Origin: Corynebacterium lactis
GTDB taxonomy: Bacteria; Actinomycetota; Actinomycetes; Mycobacteriales; Mycobacteriaceae
Assembly: GCF_900519355.1 (NCBI RefSeq)
Contig: NZ_ULHE01000001.1
Span: 434,001 to 498,000 of the forward strand
Length of the DNA stretch: 64,000 bases
Reading direction: 5' to 3'
The position numbers and the translations under genes were made by a program. Below are positions 27,301 to 37,758 of this stretch, in pieces. The notes under the pieces are model-generated. The model was given only the letters and a program-made list of their open reading frames with translations, made no database searches and was not told where the DNA came from. Position 1 is the stretch's first letter; each line of letters begins with the position of its first letter.

Positions 27301-30300
27301 GCGAGCTGACGCAGATCGCGGCCGGCGGAGAGCTGGCCGAGGTCGTCGACGGGGTCGCGACCTGGACCTCCGAGTGGAACCCGCTGGACGCCGCCGACTA
27401 CGATGCGGTGACGTCCGCGCCGGGCACGAAGGGGGAGACCGCGCCCGACATCCTGGTGGGCCACGCCTGGCCGGCCATCTTCTCGGCCGTGGCTTCGGCG
27501 CGCACCTCCTCCGGCGACGACGTCGTGGAGGGCATGCTGGCTCTCGTCCACCTCGAGCACCACATCCGCCTGATCGACGGCCTGCCGAAGGCGGCGACCA
27601 CGCTGAGCGTCACCGCGCACGTCGACGAGGTCGTCGATACGGACCTGGGCCGCATCGTCGTCGTCCGCGCGGAGATCGCCGACGGCGAGCGCCAGGTGGC
27701 GACCCTGTCGGAGCGCTTCGCGATCCGCGGCCGCAACGGCTCCGAGACCGCCCGGACCAACACGGTCCCGTTCCCGACCGTCACGGACACCCCGCGAAGC
27801 CACCGCGGTATGCTGACCGCGACCGCGCCTAACACCATGAAGCCGTTTGCGGTGGTCACCGGCGACCGCAACCCCATCCACGTCGACGACCGGGCCGCAG
27901 CTCTCGCGGGCCTGCCGGGAGTCATCGTTCACGGCATGTGGATCTCCGCGATGGCCGAGCACGCGGCGGTGGCGGCGTCGTCGGCGGGCATCGGCGACCG
28001 CGTCATCGAGTTCACCTCGACCATGATGAGCCCGGTCCTGCCCGGGCAGAAGGTCCGCTTCAGCGTGGAGCGCCGCGGCTTCGACAACCGCCCGGGCGCG
28101 GGCGAGGTCCGCGAGATCACCGCGACCGTCGGCGGCGAGCTGGTGCTGACCGCCACCGCCGTCATTGCGGCCCCGACCAGCGTCTACGCCTTCCCTGGCC
28201 AGGGTATCCAGTCGCAGGGGATGGGCCTTGCCGCCCGCACCCGCAGCGCCGCCGCCCGCAAGGTCTGGGACAACGCCGACCGCGTTACCCGCGAGAAGCT
28301 GGGCTTCTCCGTCCTCGCGATCGTCCGCGACAACCCGACCGAGGTCACCGTAGACGGCGTGCGCTACTTCCACCCGGAGGGCGTGCTGAACCTGACCCAG
28401 TTCACCCAGGTGTCCATGGCGACCCTGGGCCTGGCCCAGGCCGCCGAGCTGCGCGAAGCTGGCTTGTTGGACGAGGCCGCCTACTTCGCCGGACACTCCG
28501 TCGGTGAGTACAACGCCCTGGCCGCCTTCGCCGGCGCCCTCGACGCCGACGCCGTCCTCGAGGTGGTCTACCGCCGCGGCCTGACCATGCACTCGCTGGT
28601 CCCGCGCGACGAGCAGGGCCGCTCCAACTACGGCCTGTCCGCCCTGCGCCCGGACAAGATCGGCGTGGCCGAGGACGAGGTCGTGGCCTTCGTCGAGTCC
28701 ATCGCCGAGGCCACGGGCGAGTTCCTGGAGGTCGTGAACCTGAACCTGGCCGACAAGCAGTACGCCATCGCCGGCACGGTCGCAGGTCTTGCCGCCCTGC
28801 GCGACGAGGCCACCAGGCGCAGCCCCGACGGCAAGGGCTACGTGCGCATCCCGGGCATCGACGTGCCCTTCCACTCCCGCGTCCTGCGCGACGGCGTCGG
28901 CTCCTTCCGTGAGCACCTGGACCGCCTGCTGCCTGCCGAGATCGACCCGGAGCGCCTGGTCGGCCGCTACATCCCGAACCTGACGGCCACCTGCTTCGAG
29001 CTGACCGAAACCTTCGTCGCCCAGATGGCAGAGGTCGCCGACTCCGACATCCTGCGCGAGATCCTCTCCGACTTCGGCGCCGCCGCAGCCAACCCGGCGC
29101 GCCTGGCCCGCACCCTGCTCGTCGAGCTGCTGGCCTGGCAGTTCTGCTCGCCGGTGCGCTGGATCGAGACCCAGGACCTGCTTTTCGACGACCTTGCCGT
29201 CACCCGTTTCATCGAGGTCGGCGTGGGCACCGCCCCGACGCTGGCGAACCTCGCTGCCCGTACCGCTGGCCTGCCTCGCCACGCGCAGCGCGACATCTCC
29301 GTACTCAACGTCGAGCGCGACGCCGACGTCGTGTTCATGCGCGACGAGGTCCAGCCGGAGCCGGAGGAGACCGACGCCGACGCTGACGCCGCTGTCGAGG
29401 GTGCTGCAGAGCAGGCTACCGACGCCAAGACGATCCCGGCCGCTCCCGAGCGCACCCTCGAGGTTCCGGAGGCCCCGGCTCCTGCCGCAGCGGCTCCCGC
29501 GGCGGCTTCTGCTGGCGCCGGCACCGTCCGGCCGGACGACATCACCGTCACCCCGGCCGAGGCGCTGGAGGTGCTGATCTGCCAGTGGACCAAGGTCCGC
29601 CCGGACCAGCTGGGCGCCGCCGACTCCATCGAGACCCTCGTCGACGGCGTGTCCTCTCGCCGCAACCAGCTCCTGCTGGACCTCGGCGTCGAGTTCGGCC
29701 TCGGCTCCATCGAGGGCGCAGCCGACGCCGAGCTGCCGGACCTCAAGGCCAAGATTGACGGCCTGGCCAGGGGCTACTCCGCTTTCGGTCCGGTGCTGTC
29801 CGAGGCCATCGCCGACGGCCTGCGCCGCGTGACCGGCCCGGCGGGCGCCCGCCCGAACTACATCGGCGACCGCGTCCGCGACACCTGGGAGCTGGGCGAG
29901 GGCTGGGCCACCGCCGTCGGCGCCGAGGTCATGCTCGGCTCCCGCGAGGGCGCGTCCCTGCGCGGCGGCGACCTGGCTCACTTGTCCCCGGCGGCGCCGT
30001 TGTCGACTGCGGAGCTAGACCAGCTGATCGACGCCGCCGTCGTGGCGGTCGGCGCCGCCCGCGGCATCGCCGTCGCTAAGCCGTCCACCGGTGGTGGGGC
30101 AGCGGGCGTGGTGGACTCCGCCGCGCTGGACGCCTTCGCCGAGCAGGTCACCGGCTCCACCGGCGTGTTGGCCGTGGCCGCGCGCACCATCCTGGAGCAG
30201 CTCGGCCACGAGTTCACCGGCGCCATCGACTTCGACGCCGAGGGAACCGACGAGAAGCTTCTCGACCTGGTCACGGCAGAGCTGGGCTCCGACTGGCCAA

Positions 30301-33300
30301 AGCTGGTCGCGCCCTCCTTCGACGCGAACAAGGCCGTCCTCATCGACGACCGCTGGGCCACCTCCCGCGAGGACCTGGCCCGCATGTGGGCTGCCGACGA
30401 CGCCGACCTGGGCGCCGCCTCCCCGGCCTCCATCGACGCATCCGCCGCGCACCAGGCCACCTGGTGGGCCACCCGCGCCGAGGCTGCCGGTCGCACCGCG
30501 CTCGCCGCAGCCTACCGGGCCCTTGCGGAGTCGGCCGTCGGCAAGCGCGCCGACCTGGAGTTCAGCGCCGACGTGGCCGTCGTCACCGGCGGTTCCCCGA
30601 ACTCGATCGCGGCGGCGCTGATCGCGAAGCTGCTCGGCGGCGGCGCGACCGTCGTCGCGACCACCTCCAACCTCAGCCACGGCCGACTGTCCTTCTACAA
30701 GGAGCTCTTCCGCGCCAACGCCCGCGGCGGCGCCGCCCTGTGGGTGGTCCCTGCCAACCTGTCCAGCTACCAGGACCTCGACGCCCTGATCGAGTGGATC
30801 GGTACCGAGCAGACCACCACCGTCGGCGCGGACACCGTGGTCACCAAGCCGGCGCTGGCCCCGACACTGCTCTTCCCGTTCGCCGCACCGCGCGTGTCCG
30901 GTTCGCTTGCCGACGCAGGCCCGGCCGCCGAAACCCAGATGCGCCTGCTGCTGTGGTCGGTCGAGCGCCTCATCGCCGGGCTCGGCGACCTGGGCGGCGA
31001 CACCAACCTGGCGCACCGCCTGCACGTGGTGCTGCCGGGCTCCCCGAACCGCGGCCGCTTCGGCGGCGACGGCGCCTACGGCGAGTCGAAGGCCGCCCTG
31101 GACGCCATCGCCACGCGCTGGGGCGCCGAGGACGTGTGGGGCTCGCGCACCACGCTGGCCCACGCCCTGATCGGCTGGGTCCGCGGCACAGGACTCATGG
31201 GCGGCAACGACCCTCTGGTCGCAGCCGTTGAGGCCAAGGGCGTGCGCACCTTCTCCACCGAGGAGATGGCGAAGCAGCTGATTGGCCTGGCCAGCGCCGA
31301 TGCCCGTAAGAGGGCTCTGGTGGCCCCGGTCGTCGAGGACTTCACGGGCGCCTCGGGGAGGCCGACCTGGACCTGTCCCGCCTGGCGTCCGAGGCTGCGG
31401 AGGCCGCAGCTAGCTCGACTTCCGCCGTGGCCGGGGCGTCGGCAAGCGCGCGTACGATCGCGGCCCTGCCGTCCCTGCGCACCCCGGTGGCGCAGACCGC
31501 GCCGGACTTCAGCGGCGTGTCCGTGGCACCGGAGGACATGGTCGTCATCGTGGGCGCCGGCGAGCTGGGCCCGTACGGCTCCGCCCGCACGCGCTTCGAG
31601 GCGGAGCTCGGCGACATCTCCGCTGCCGGAATCGTGGAGCTGGCCTGGTCCATGGGCCTGATCTCCTACGACAACGGCTGGCTGGACGCCGAGGGGCAGC
31701 CGCTGGCCGAGGCGGACATCGCCGCGCGCTACCGCGACGAGGTCCTGGGCAAGGTCGGCGTGCGCCGCTACGGCGACGACGGCGACCTGGTGGACAACAC
31801 CATGACCGAGCTGACCACGGTCTACCTGGACCGAGCGCTCAGCTTCCCCGTCCGCGACCGCGCGGCGGCAGCGACCTTCGTCGAGTCCGACCCGGAGCAC
31901 ACCACCGCGCGTCCGGACGAGGAGTCCGGCGAGTGGATTGTCACCCGCGCCGCCGGAACCCCGGTGCAGGTCCCGCGCCGCATGGCGATGAGCCGTTACG
32001 TCGGCGGCCAGATCCCGGAGGGCTTCGACCCGTCGCGCTACGGCATCCCGGCCGACATGATGGACAACCTCGACCGCGTGAGCCTGTGGAACATCGTCTG
32101 CACCGTCGACGCGTTCCTGGCCTCCGGCTTCGACCCGGCCGAGCTGCTCGCAGCCGTCCACCCGAGTCGCGTGTCCTCGACGCAGGGCACGGGCATCGGC
32201 GCGATGGAGTCGCTGCGCAGCCTATACATCGACGGGCTGCTGGGCCTGCCGCGCGCCAACGATGTGCTGCAGGAGGCGCTGCCGAACGTCATCGCTGCGC
32301 ACGTCATGCAGGCCTACGTCGGCGGCTACGGCCAGATGATTCACCCGGTCGCAGCCTGCGCCACCGCCGCGGTCTCCGTGGAGGAGGGCGCAGACAAGAT
32401 CGCGCTCGGCAAGGCCGACTTCGTCGTGGCCGGCGGCTTCGACGACCTGTCCACCGAGGGCATCACCGGCTTCGGCGACATGGCCGCCACCGCGGACTCC
32501 GCGACCATGGACGGCAAGGGCATCGACCGGAAGTTCTTCTCGCGGCCGAACGACCGGCGCCGCGGCGGCTTCGTGGAGTCCCAGGGTGGCGGCACCGTCC
32601 TGCTGGCCCGCGGCAGCCTCGCCCGCGACATGGGCCTGCCGGTCCTCGGCGTGGTCGCCTACGCGCAGTCCTTTGCCGACGGCGCCCATACCTCCATCCC
32701 GGCACCGGGGCTCGGCGCGCTCGCCGCGGCCCGCGGGGGAGAGAACTCCCGCCTGGCGACGTCCCTGGCCGCGCTCGGCGTCGCCCCGGACGAGGTGGCG
32801 ATCCTGTCCAAGCACGACACCTCCACCAACGCCAACGACCCGAACGAGTCCGAGCTCCACGAGCGCATCGCCGACGCGCTCGGCCGCGACGAGTCGAACC
32901 CGCTGTTCGTCGTCTCTCAGAAGTCGCTGACCGGCCACGCCAAGGGCGGCGCGGCAGCGTTCCAGATGATCGGCCTGACCCAGGTGCTGCGCAGCGGCAT
33001 CGTCCCGGCCAACCGCTCGCTGGACTGCGTCGACCCGAAGCTCTCGGTCCACGGTCGCCTGGTGTGGCCGACGGCCCCGCTGCGCTTCGGCGACGCGCTG
33101 CCGCTCAAGGCCGGCTTCGTGACCTCGCTGGGCTTCGGCCACGTCTCCGCTCTGGTCGCGATCGTCCACCCGGAGGCCTTCTACCAGGCTGTCGCAGCCA
33201 CTAACGGCGAGCAGGCCGCGGATGCCTGGCGCGAGGCCGCTACGACCCGCGAGGCCGCCGGTCTGCGCCGCATCGACGGCGCCATCTACGGCGGCGAGGC

Positions 33301-33445
33301 ACTCTACGAGCGCCCGGTCGACCGCCGCCTCGGCGACGGTGGCTCCTACGGCTCCCAGGCGGCCCTGGAGAAGGCCGTTCTGCTTGCCGACGACGCCCGC
33401 CTCGTCGACGGTGTCCTGACCGTCACGGCGCCGGCGTCGAAGTAG
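24348..33445 (+). CDS. fas: Type I fatty acid synthase (multidomain), frameshifted at about 31356
   Basis: A ~3030-residue cytosolic megasynthase making acyl-CoA from acetyl- and malonyl-CoA. Domains in order: acetyltransferase (GHSQG near residue 129), enoyl reductase (about 360-680), MaoC-like dehydratase (HGMWISAMAEHAAV near 1195), malonyl/palmitoyl transferase (AGHSVGEYNALAAF near 1380), a Pro/Ala/Glu linker, acyl carrier region (DGVSSRRNQLLLDLG near 1767), ketoreductase (VVTGGSPNS near 2080; Y and K in GAYGESKAAL) and ketosynthase (Cys in VAACATAAV near 2669; His in KHDTSTN and LTGHAKGG). The frame breaks at 31356-31359, where GGGG replaces an expected GGGGG; restoring one G reads EADLDLSRLASEAAEAAA. 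GTG 24348 follows AAAGGA. AcpS follows. Confidence 0.93.
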
Positions 33446-33486
33446 GAAAGGGCCGAAAGGGGACCGGGGGAGGACCAGGGAATCGC

Positions 33487-33916
33487 ATGATCGGCGTCGA
33501 CATGGTGCACGTCCCGGCGTTCGCGGAGCAGCTGCGCGCGCCGCAGCCGGTTTGCCCACGGGGCGTTCAGCCCCGGCGAGCTCCTGGTCGCCAGGCGCCG
33601 CGGGCTGGCAGGCGACGGGCTCGCTCGCCACCTGGCCGGTCGCTGGGCGGCCAAGGAGGCCCTGGTCAAGGCATGGTCGCAGGCGCTTTTCGGCCAGGCG
33701 CCGCCGATTTCCCGCGACCTGCTCGACTGGCGGGAGATTGAGGTCGTACCCGACGCCTACGGGCGCGTGAGCCTGCACGTGAGCGGCCAGGCCGGTGCCG
33801 CCTTCTCCGCGCAGTTTGGCGCCGGGCCCGTGACGTCGGCAAGCATCTCCCACGACGGCGACTACGCCATCGCGGTAGTGCAATTGGACGGCCGTGTCGA
33901 CGATGTCGGTGACTAA
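33487..33916 (+). CDS. acpS: Holo-ACP synthase, frameshifted near its N-terminus
   Basis: AcpS transfers phosphopantetheine to the ACP domain of the adjacent synthase. The N-terminus MIGVDMVHVPAFAEQLRAP reads normally; the frame then shifts near 33547, and the rest (SRFAHGAFSPGELLVARRRG, HLAGRWAAKEALVKAWSQAL, DAYGRVSLHVSG, ASISHDGDYAIAVV) lies in another frame. W-A-A-K-E-A is the Mg/CoA site and S-I-S-H-D-G the family C-terminal motif. Insertion of GG (CCG-GGC-AGC) would restore the expected PGS-RF. The gene is 41 bases after fas. A sequencing error is likely because FAS-I cannot work without activation. Confidence 0.82.
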
Positions 33917-34587
33917 TTCGAGTGCGCCACCGACATGAGGTAGGCGATCATCATGCGCTTGATCTCCTGGACGGTCAGCGCGTAGTGGGCCTCGCGCTCC
34001 GCCTCCGCGCCGGGCCTGTCGACGGAGTAGTTCAGCAGCGCGTAGGTGGCGTTGATGAGCAGGTCGGCCATGAATTCTAGGACCTCCGGCTCGGCGGTCG
34101 GGGCCAGCGGGCGAAGGACGCGGGCGATGCCGACCAGGAGCTGGGACTTCGTGTCTTCCGCTGTCGCCCTCGTTGCCGGGGTGGACTGAACTGCGAGCCA
34201 GACCGCCCGGCGGGAGACATCGTCGCGCCACAGGGCTGCCAGGTGGTCGATGAATTCCGAGAGGAATTCCGGCCATTCCAGCGCCGGGACGCGCTCGGCG
34301 AACTTCGCCATCTCTGCGACGACGGCGTTCGTGTCCTGCCGGTCCAGCTCGCAGATCATTACGTACTTGTTGGCGAAGAACTGGTAGAGCGTGCCGATCG
34401 CAATATCGGCGCGCCGAGCGACTTCGTCGAAGGTAAAAGACTCGAACCCGACGTCGACGAGGACCTGCCGAGCGGCGGTGAGCATGCGGGCGTAGCGCTC
34501 CCGGCTGCGCTGCTGCGCAGGCACACGTCGCGGACGCAGAATCTCCGGCTGCTCTATCTGCTCAACCTGCTCAACCTGCTCCGGCAT
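33913..34587 (-). CDS. fasR: TetR-family regulator, probable FasR
   Basis: A 224-residue repressor/activator. After a Glu/Gln-rich tail, the HTH lies at about residues 30-75 (RMLTAARQVLVDVGFESFTFDEVARRADIAIGTLYQFF). The C-terminal ligand domain includes a YALLNYSVDRPG helix and would bind acyl-CoA if this is FasR. The stop overlaps the acpS stop on the other strand by four bases (convergent). The order fas-acpS-TetR-bcp matches C. glutamicum fasA-acpS-fasR-bcp as I recall it; this context is the main reason for the name. GAGGAGAAC is the ribosome binding site. Confidence 0.78.
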   Translation of the reverse strand: MPEQVEQVEQIEQPEILRPRRVPAQQRSRERYARMLTAARQVLVDVGFESFTFDEVARRADIAIGTLYQFFANKYVMICELDRQDTNAVVAEMAKFAERVPALEWPEFLSEFIDHLAALWRDDVSRRAVWLAVQSTPATRATAEDTKSQLLVGIARVLRPLAPTAEPEVLEFMADLLINATYALLNYSVDRPGAEAEREAHYALTVQEIKRMMIAYLMSVAHSN

Positions 34588-34636
34588 GTCGATGTTCTCC
34601 TCCCCGTCCCTGAAGCACTCGCCGCTGACTATTGCC

Positions 34637-35167
34637 TCAGTTGCCCTCGGATCCGGCTACTCCCAGCTCTCGCAGAACGCGCTGGACGTGGCCCTTGGCG
34701 TGCACGTTGTACCAGGCCTTCTCGATCCTGCCCTCAGCATCGACCAGGAAGGTCGAGCGGATGACGCCCTGGACGATCTTGCCGTAGTTCTTCTTCTCCC
34801 CGAAGGCGCCGTAGGCGGCCAGGACGTCCTTGTCCGGGTTGGATAGCAGCTCGAACTCCAGACCATGGTCGGAGCGGAACGTGGCGAGCTTCTCCGGCTT
34901 GTCCGGGGAGATTCCGATGACGTCAACTCCGGCGTCGTTCAGCGCGGCGCTCTCGTCGCGGAAGTCGCAGGCCTCGGTGGTGCAGCCGGGAGTGTTGGCG
35001 CGGGGGTAGAAGTAGACCAACACCGGCTTGCCCTTGTAGTCGGACAGGGAGACCGTTTCGCCCTTGTCATTGAGGAGGGAAAAGGGCGGCGCGACGGTGC
35101 CCGGCTCCAGGCGTACGTTGTCCGCGCCGAAATCTTTGTTGTCAGTTTTGTCGGAATTGTTGCCCAT
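34637..35167 (-). CDS. bcp: Thioredoxin-dependent thiol peroxidase (Bcp/PrxQ)
   Basis: A 176-residue peroxiredoxin that reduces hydroperoxides in the cytoplasm. VYFYPRANTPGCTTEACDFRD holds the peroxidatic Cys (TPGC) and the resolving Cys five residues later, the PrxQ pattern. Start ATG 35167 is favoured because a TACGAT -10 box lies 7 nt upstream (35175-35180); ATG 35176 and earlier starts would lie in or above that box. The N-terminal ~18 residues are a low-complexity Asp/Asn/Lys tail. Confidence 0.93.
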   Translation of the reverse strand: MGNNSDKTDNKDFGADNVRLEPGTVAPPFSLLNDKGETVSLSDYKGKPVLVYFYPRANTPGCTTEACDFRDESAALNDAGVDVIGISPDKPEKLATFRSDHGLEFELLSNPDKDVLAAYGAFGEKKNYGKIVQGVIRSTFLVDAEGRIEKAWYNVHAKGHVQRVLRELGVAGSEGN

Positions 35168-35174
35168 GGGACTC

Positions 35175-35180
35175 ATCGTA
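35175..35180 (-). promoter_or_regulatory. -10 box of leaderless bcp
   Basis: On the minus strand TACGAT is followed by 7 nt and ATG 35167. Confidence 0.5.
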
Positions 35181-35341
35181 TCGACTTTGCGCCGCGCTGT
35201 GGCCTCTTTGGCTGCGCCTCGGCTCTTCTTTGGTGCGGCTCCCGATAACCTTTCCATGCACACCGCCCCCATGCCCGGGCCTGAGGTGTTAGTCTTTGAG
35301 GCGAACTAAAACTATCGATTTTTACGTATAAGGGAGTTTAC

Positions 35342-35622
35342 GTGGCTCGCAGCATTGAAGATATCCAGCGCGATATTGAGCGCAACCGTAATCAGCTCGC
35401 CCGTACCCTGGATGAGCTCTCCGTGCGGACCAACCCGAAGAATGTCGCTGAGGACGCCAGTCCCGCGCGGTCGATGGTCTGAAGGAGCCCAAGGTCCAGG
35501 CCGCCATTGGCGTCGTCGCGGCACTCATCGTCGGCGGTATTGTCCTGTCCGTCTCCCGCGGTCGCAAGCGCAAGCAGGAGCTCGATCGCATCCGCGAAAT
35601 GATCGAACAGGCTGCCAAGTAA
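35342..35622 (+). CDS. DUF3618 protein, frameshifted
   Basis: A ~93-residue small membrane protein once corrected. The N-terminal half MARSIEDIQRDIERNRNQLARTLDEL is the DUF3618 helix; the C-terminal half has a TM segment (AAIGVVAALIVGGIVLSV) and a basic tail RGRKRKQELDRIREM. As given, the frame stops at a TGA near 35479; restoring one A near 35460 (GCC-AAG-TCC) reads AKSRAVDGLKEPKVQAA and continues to TAA 35622. GTG 35342 follows AAGGGAG. Function unknown. Confidence 0.8.
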
Positions 35623-35655
35623 ATTCGCAGCATCCTTATAGAAGCGATAGGCAAA

Positions 35656-35687
35656 AAGGGGCTTGACCGTGAGTGGTCGAGCCCCTT
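35656..35687 (+). terminator. Terminator after the DUF3618 gene
   Basis: AAGGGGCTTGACC and GGTCGAGCCCCTT form a long stem (one mismatch) with a 6-base loop between two convergent genes; an A-run precedes it. Confidence 0.75.
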
Positions 35688-35815
35688 GTGCTATGCGATG
35701 GACCTATTCGTCTTTCCATTCCCCGCTGGGGCAGTATTTCCCTGCCCCGCTAGGTTAGTGCGCGTCGCCACTCGGCTTGCCGACGGCACGGGCTCGGAGT
35801 CTGAACGCCCTGCTC

Positions 35816-36739
35816 CTAGAAGGTGACGACGTACTTGCCGGAGAGCTTCTTGGAAACGAGGCCTTCCCACACCTCTGGCAGGCCGTCGAGGTCGACCGTC
35901 TCAAAGGGCATGCTCACCTTGCCCTGCGCGGCAAACTCGGCGACGTTGTAGTAGGCTTCGGCAGCTTCTTCGTCGGTGAGGAGGAAGTTTGTATGGCCGA
36001 TGATGCTGATCAGCTTGTTGCGGAAGACCGCTGCCGTCAGCGCTGCGGAGGCGCCAGCGCTGGAACCGACCTGGACCAACCGTGCCCTGTGGTTCATGGC
36101 GCCGAAGAGGGCCTCGGGGTAGCTGCCCCACAAGTTGTCGACGACGAGGTCGATTCCCTCCGGTGCTTTCTCCTTCACGGTGGCGGAAAGGTCGTCCAGG
36201 TCTTCCGGCTCCACAATCGCAATCATGCCGGCGTCTTCGACCAGCTTCGCCTTGTCCTCGGAGCGGACGAGGCCGTAGACCTTAGCGCCCGCACTGAGTG
36301 CGACCTGGCCTGCCACGATTCCGACGGAGCCGGAGGCGCCGGTAATGAGGACGGATTCTCCCTCCTGGACCTTGCCGGAGAAGGTGACAGCTGAGTATGC
36401 GGCCAGCCCTGGAACGCCGAGGGCCGCCGCCAGCTTGGGGTCGATCCCGTCGGGAAGCGCGATGGTACGCGCCTCGGAGAGGCTAACCTGCTCGTTTAAT
36501 GAGCCTTCGGGCTGGGTGACGTCGTAGAAGTAGTAGCGCTTGCCATCGGAGTCCTCTGCGATGCCGCCGAATCCGAGCGCCTGGCCGGGGGAGTAAGAGC
36601 GCAGGGGGAAGGCTCCGCCGGCCAGGATGAGGTCGATGGGGTTAATGGCTGTGGCGAGGACCGTAGCTGCGCCGTTCGGTGCGTCCTTCTCCTCGATAAT
36701 GACCTTGCCGGTGTTCTTGTCTGTTGTGGCGAAGCGCAT
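35816..36739 (-). CDS. MDR-superfamily quinone oxidoreductase-like protein
   Basis: A 307-residue zinc-independent medium-chain dehydrogenase/reductase. The GroES-like N-terminal domain starts with MRFATTDKNTGKV; the Rossmann nucleotide site is VLITGASGSVGIVAGQVA (about residues 135-152), a form typical of NADP(H)-linked quinone reductases. No zinc ligands are visible. ATG 36739 follows GAAAGGA. It is convergent with the DUF3618 gene. Substrate unknown. Confidence 0.82.
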   Translation of the reverse strand: MRFATTDKNTGKVIIEEKDAPNGAATVLATAINPIDLILAGGAFPLRSYSPGQALGFGGIAEDSDGKRYYFYDVTQPEGSLNEQVSLSEARTIALPDGIDPKLAAALGVPGLAAYSAVTFSGKVQEGESVLITGASGSVGIVAGQVALSAGAKVYGLVRSEDKAKLVEDAGMIAIVEPEDLDDLSATVKEKAPEGIDLVVDNLWGSYPEALFGAMNHRARLVQVGSSAGASAALTAAVFRNKLISIIGHTNFLLTDEEAAEAYYNVAEFAAQGKVSMPFETVDLDGLPEVWEGLVSKKLSGKYVVTF

Positions 36740-36879
36740 GTGCTCGGTCCTTTCAAAAGTCGCGTTTAGTTGCTGGTTGCGTTTAGTCGCTGTGGGAGCT
36801 TCAAGCTCTTTAGCTCTCTTGCTCGTCAGCCGTTTGTCATTGACTAGGGGCAATCCCGGGCGCCAATATGATGACATGT

Positions 36880-36894
36880 CCACAATATGTGGAG
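36880..36894. promoter_or_regulatory. Inverted repeat TCCACA-ata-TGTGGA
   Basis: A perfect 6-bp inverted repeat with a 3-base spacer lies 140 bases upstream of the oxidoreductase start. It is a candidate operator for that gene. Confidence 0.35.
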
Positions 36895-37047
36895 TGGTGG
36901 GGATGCGTAAAGGGGTGTGGTCGTTTGCCAACCATTCCGGGGGAGGGTGGCGACATGATTTTCGGGGGCTACTGCGAGGCGTTGGACTGGCAGGGGTTTG
37001 TGGGGCAGGGGGAATTTGCCTGATATTCTGCGAGAAAAACAAAAGAC

Positions 37048-37076
37048 CGGGAAGGTAATTTCTTACCTTCCCGGTC
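37048..37076 (-). terminator. Terminator of tRNA-Lys
   Basis: ACCGGGAAGGTAA pairs with TTACCTTCCCGGT. On the minus strand the stem is followed by TCTTTTGTTTTT, a clear rho-independent terminator. Confidence 0.85.
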
Positions 37077-37080
37077 TGGG

Positions 37081-37156
<76 letters not shown>

Positions 37157-37758
37157 TTACCGTTTCCTGCTCGGCGCTTCTTTCGAAGTTCCTCGCTGGC
37201 AACGAAGAGATATATAACCACCTTTTCCGGCGCTTGTAAAATCGCCTGGTCAGGCGGTGTTTTTTAGGGTCTAATTTTGGGCAGTTTTTCGGACTCCGCC
37301 TCCATGACTAAGGAAAAAATTTCAAAATTTTCTCAACCGGGTGTGCGGAGAGGGTCGGGCTGGCAGCTATGTCGTCTCTGTCTGCCGTGCTGTCTGTGTG
37401 GTCCCCGTCCGACAGTTGCGAACTCGTCGGTCGTGGTGAACTTGGTTTGTAACGTTAAGGTGACAATTTAAGATGCATCCTGGTGTTTTCGAACCGCTGT
37501 GAAGCTGAGGGGATTGCGCAAGTTTTTGGGGTGCGTTAACTTGATGCGGAGTCTGTGGGGACCGATCCTTAAATCTCCCCTCTACTGCGGTTATCCGCGG
37601 TGGTAGGGGGGTTGTGCTTCGTTGTTGAATCGTTATCAATGGGGAAGTAAAAGAGCTTTGAGCTGGCGGTCAATCGGACTAGGTTGTTTATATGTACGCA
37701 AAAAGATGCGTGCAGTTCATTGCTTTTATTAGCTTTTATGTGGAGCGTAGAAAACTAG
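37157..37758. other. Long intergenic region upstream of the L,D-transpeptidase gene
   Basis: Six hundred bases, visibly less GC-rich than the genes, without a convincing frame. A possible promoter is TTGAGC (37658-37663) with TAGGTT (37680-37685), 16 nt apart. The remainder, including a GCGGTTATCCGCGG inverted repeat near 37590, is unexplained and could hold a small RNA or an extended control region. Confidence 0.45.

Larger units (their letters stand above)
36740..37080. other. Intergenic region between the oxidoreductase and tRNA-Lys
   Basis: This 341-base gap contains the oxidoreductase promoter region with the palindrome TCCACA-ata-TGTGGA (36880-36894) and, at its right end, the terminator of tRNA-Lys (37048-37076). 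The plus-strand frame crossing it has no homology that I recognise and is probably not a gene. Confidence 0.5.

Noticed and set aside
24684-29981. A 1765-codon open frame on the minus strand opposite fas
   Set aside because: It is a shadow of high-GC coding on the plus strand; the composition is Gly/Arg/His-rich without motifs, while the plus strand encodes conserved FAS domains.
36627-37058. A 143-codon plus-strand frame over the oxidoreductase promoter
   Set aside because: It overlaps the start of a conserved gene on the other strand and the tRNA-Lys terminator, and shows no motif or ribosome binding site.
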